The position numbers and the translations under genes were made by a program. Shown in pieces: positions 62,401 to 64,000 of a DNA stretch of 64,000 nucleotides. The stretch comes from Psychroserpens sp. (GTDB lineage: Bacteria > Bacteroidota > Bacteroidia > Flavobacteriales > Flavobacteriaceae), in NCBI GenBank assembly GCA_017643165.1, contig JAEPNY010000001.1, positions 744,001 to 808,000 of the forward strand, written 5' to 3'. The notes below the pieces were generated by a model, which was not told the origin of the DNA, did no database searches, and saw nothing but the letters and a program-made list of their open reading frames with translations. The stretch's first letter is position 1; the number at the start of each line of letters is the position of its first letter.

Positions 62401-63669
62401 TTAATTTAGAATCTTCTTTAAGCGTTCAACAAGTTGATAAATATCTTCAAACGTATTGTACAGAGGAACAGGAGCACATCTTATGACGTCGGGTTCTCTC
62501 CAATCCGTTATCACGCCAGCTTCCATAAGTTGCTGATGAAGTTTTTTGTCCGCATTTTTTACCTGGATGGATAATTGACATCCGCGTTCATCAGGATTGT
62601 TAGGTGTAATGATCTTGATGTGTTCATTATTTAATTCATTGATCAAGAATTCAAAATACCCAGTCAGTAATTTAGATTTATCGCAAAGTGTGTCAAATCC
62701 AGCTGTTTCAAAGATGTGCATGGAAGCACGTATGGCAGCCATTGACAAGATGGTTGGATTGCTTAGTTGCCAACCTTCAGCACCTGGTAATTGGTCAAAT
62801 TCGCCACGCATGTTAAATCGCGTTTCTTTATTATGCGACCACCACCCAGTAAAACGATTGAGATCTTTTCTGTGGGCGTGACGCTCATGAACAAAGGCTC
62901 CTGAGAGGCTTCCTGGTCCAGAATTTAAATATTTATAGGTACACCAAACTGCAAAATCTGCACCTGAATCATGTAAATCTAATTTTACATTTCCCGCGCC
63001 ATGTGCACAATCAAAACCAACGACACAGCCATATGAATGCCCAAGAGTTGTAATACGTTTTAAATCGAAAAACTGTCCTGTGTAATAATTCACACCACCA
63101 ATCATAATTAGTGCAATTTCGTGACCATGCTTTTTTAAGATGTCTTCAAGGTCTTCATATCTCACTAATTCTTCACCTTCGCGTGCCTTCCATAGAATCA
63201 ATCCTTCTTTGTCATCATATCCGTGATGTCTTAATTGAGATTCAACGGCATATTTATCACTCGGAAATGCATCTGCTTCAATTAATATTTTATAGCGCTT
63301 TGGTGTAGGTTGATAAAAACTTACCATCATTAAATGCAGATTCGCCGTCAACGAGTTCATGACAACAACTTCCAAGGGATTAGCCCCAACAACCTTTGCC
63401 ATGGCCTCTGTTAGATATTCATGATAGTGCAGCCATGGGTTTTGTCCTTCCGTATGCCCTTCAACACCTAAATTGGCCCAATCTTGTAATTCTTGATCGA
63501 TATAGTCTTTAGTGATCTTTGGTTGTAATCCAAGTGAGTTACCTGTCATATAAATGAGCTCGTTTCCCTCATTATCTTTTGGGATATAAAACTGATCTCT
63601 AAAGTGTGAAAGTTTATCATTTTGGTCTAGAGTTTTTGCATATTCTAAACCGTTCTTATAATTGGACAA
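62401..63669 (-). CDS. kynU: Kynureninase
   Basis: KynU cleaves kynurenine or 3-hydroxykynurenine to (3-hydroxy)anthranilate and alanine. The 422-residue PLP enzyme has YMTGNSLGLQPK, NSLTANLHLMM, FDCAHGAGNVKLDLHDSGADFAVWCTYKYLNSGPGS with the Schiff-base Lys, GWWSHNKETRF and RGCQLSIQV. It opens the operon. The likely start is TTG at 63669: an in-frame TAG lies upstream past the promoter, and the first Met is at residue 42, inside the conserved part. Confidence 0.96.
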   Translation of the reverse strand: MSNYKNGLEYAKTLDQNDKLSHFRDQFYIPKDNEGNELIYMTGNSLGLQPKITKDYIDQELQDWANLGVEGHTEGQNPWLHYHEYLTEAMAKVVGANPLEVVVMNSLTANLHLMMVSFYQPTPKRYKILIEADAFPSDKYAVESQLRHHGYDDKEGLILWKAREGEELVRYEDLEDILKKHGHEIALIMIGGVNYYTGQFFDLKRITTLGHSYGCVVGFDCAHGAGNVKLDLHDSGADFAVWCTYKYLNSGPGSLSGAFVHERHAHRKDLNRFTGWWSHNKETRFNMRGEFDQLPGAEGWQLSNPTILSMAAIRASMHIFETAGFDTLCDKSKLLTGYFEFLINELNNEHIKIITPNNPDERGCQLSIQVKNADKKLHQQLMEAGVITDWREPDVIRCAPVPLYNTFEDIYQLVERLKKILN

Positions 63670-63694
63670 GGTGATTGATTTTAATGATGTCTAA

Positions 63695-63702
63695 CAAAAA
63701 TA
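63695..63702 (-). promoter_or_regulatory. Bacteroidota -7 promoter element for the kynurenine operon
   Basis: Minus strand TATTTTTG, a TAnnTTTG match, 25 bases before the kynU start. No regulator gene lies next to it. Confidence 0.5.
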
Positions 63703-63798
63703 AGAATAATAATTCGAGTAATACGGACTTCAAATATGGATTTTTATCAATGCAAAATTGACTTTTATTTTTAGTATCTTTAAACAAATCGAATCATT

Positions 63799-64000
63799 AT
63801 GGGAAAGACAAAAGAATATACTAATGGCGAGGTTACAGTTGTTTGGAAACCTGATTCCTGCATCCACTCAGCAATTTGTGTGAAAGGGTTAGGAGAGGTG
63901 TTTAGGCCAAATGAAAAACCTTGGATTAAGATAGACGCGGCTTCAACTGACGCCTTGGTCAATCAAGTAAAAGCTTGTCCATCTGGTGCACTTAGCTATT
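63799..64000 (+). CDS. YjdI-type 4Fe-4S mono-cluster protein, right end missing
   Basis: The first 67 codons of a protein of the divergent 4Fe-4S mono-cluster (YjdI) family: EYTNGEVTVVWKPDSCIHSAICVKGLGEVF, then KIDAAST and KACPSGALSY. The visible Cys (in SCIHSAIC and ACPSGA) fit an iron-sulfur cluster. It may be followed by a GNAT domain or a DUF, as some family members are. It is divergent from the kynurenine operon. Confidence 0.85.
   Translation, partial: MGKTKEYTNGEVTVVWKPDSCIHSAICVKGLGEVFRPNEKPWIKIDAASTDALVNQVKACPSGALSY

Noticed and set aside
1-64000. Mobile elements, CRISPR arrays, defence islands and phage genes
   Set aside because: No transposase, integrase, regular direct-repeat array, restriction or phage structural gene was seen, and gene content is typical core flavobacterial chromosome.

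Overview
The window is chromosomal DNA from a member of the Bacteroidota, almost certainly a marine Flavobacteriaceae species. The evidence is an AT-rich composition, promoters of the Bacteroidota type (TAnnTTTG at -7) and almost no Shine-Dalgarno sequences. Type IX secretion genes are present (porT, a plug-family protein, a cargo with a C-terminal sorting domain), as are a TamL-type Omp85 lipoprotein, a Na+-translocating NADH:quinone reductase operon and many Bacteroidota-only DUF families. I see no insertion sequence, prophage, CRISPR array, rRNA or replication origin. Genes are densely packed; no gap between genes exceeds 300 bases.

Layout. 1-11 kb: the N-terminal part of a surface lipoprotein, then pnp, rpsO, a lipoprotein, fbaA-accD, tamL, a TrmH-family methyltransferase and ubiE-porT. 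11.9-15.7 kb: the trkA-trkH potassium uptake pair, then two small tail-anchored membrane proteins, the first behind an ECF-sigma-like promoter. 15.7-26.7 kb: desaturase-aminotransferase, rsmG, tlpA-DUF6029, an Omp28-like lipoprotein, a type IX-secreted lipase-like protein and pruA. 26.8-31.5 kb: a DUF6695-like gene, apaG, a divergent cysteine dioxygenase / cysteine-sulfinate-decarboxylase-like pair that would form a hypotaurine pathway, and the plug-family gene.

31.6-42.3 kb: nqrABCDEF, followed by small conserved proteins, a coupled four-gene operon that includes an unusually short 42-residue membrane protein, a DUF4846 lytic-type protein and apbE, the flavinyltransferase needed to mature NqrB and NqrC. 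42.3-50.9 kb: housekeeping and envelope genes (map, a methyltransferase, a CoA-transferase, gpmI, an ankyrin protein, an M48 peptidase, a VanY-like peptidase with a Tat-like signal, GNAT, tRNA-Gly, pepE). 51-55.9 kb: two tandem paralogous secreted proteins, DUF6702, an M1 peptidase and tatA.

55.9-63.7 kb, minus strand: a kynurenine-pathway operon running kynU, kmo, RidA-type deaminase, aminomuconate-semialdehyde dehydrogenase, an atypical SDR, 3-hydroxyanthranilate dioxygenase, ACMS decarboxylase and an O-methyltransferase. Together these would convert kynurenine to 4-oxalocrotonate. The right edge holds the start of a YjdI-type iron-sulfur protein.

The least ordinary points are the eukaryote-like cysteine dioxygenase/decarboxylase pair, the SDR without its YxxxK motif inside the kynurenine operon, an AccD without its zinc-ribbon cysteines, two distant genes sharing an identically spaced ECF-like promoter, and a structured spacer inside the kynurenine operon. 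I did not find a wholly new defence or mobile system.
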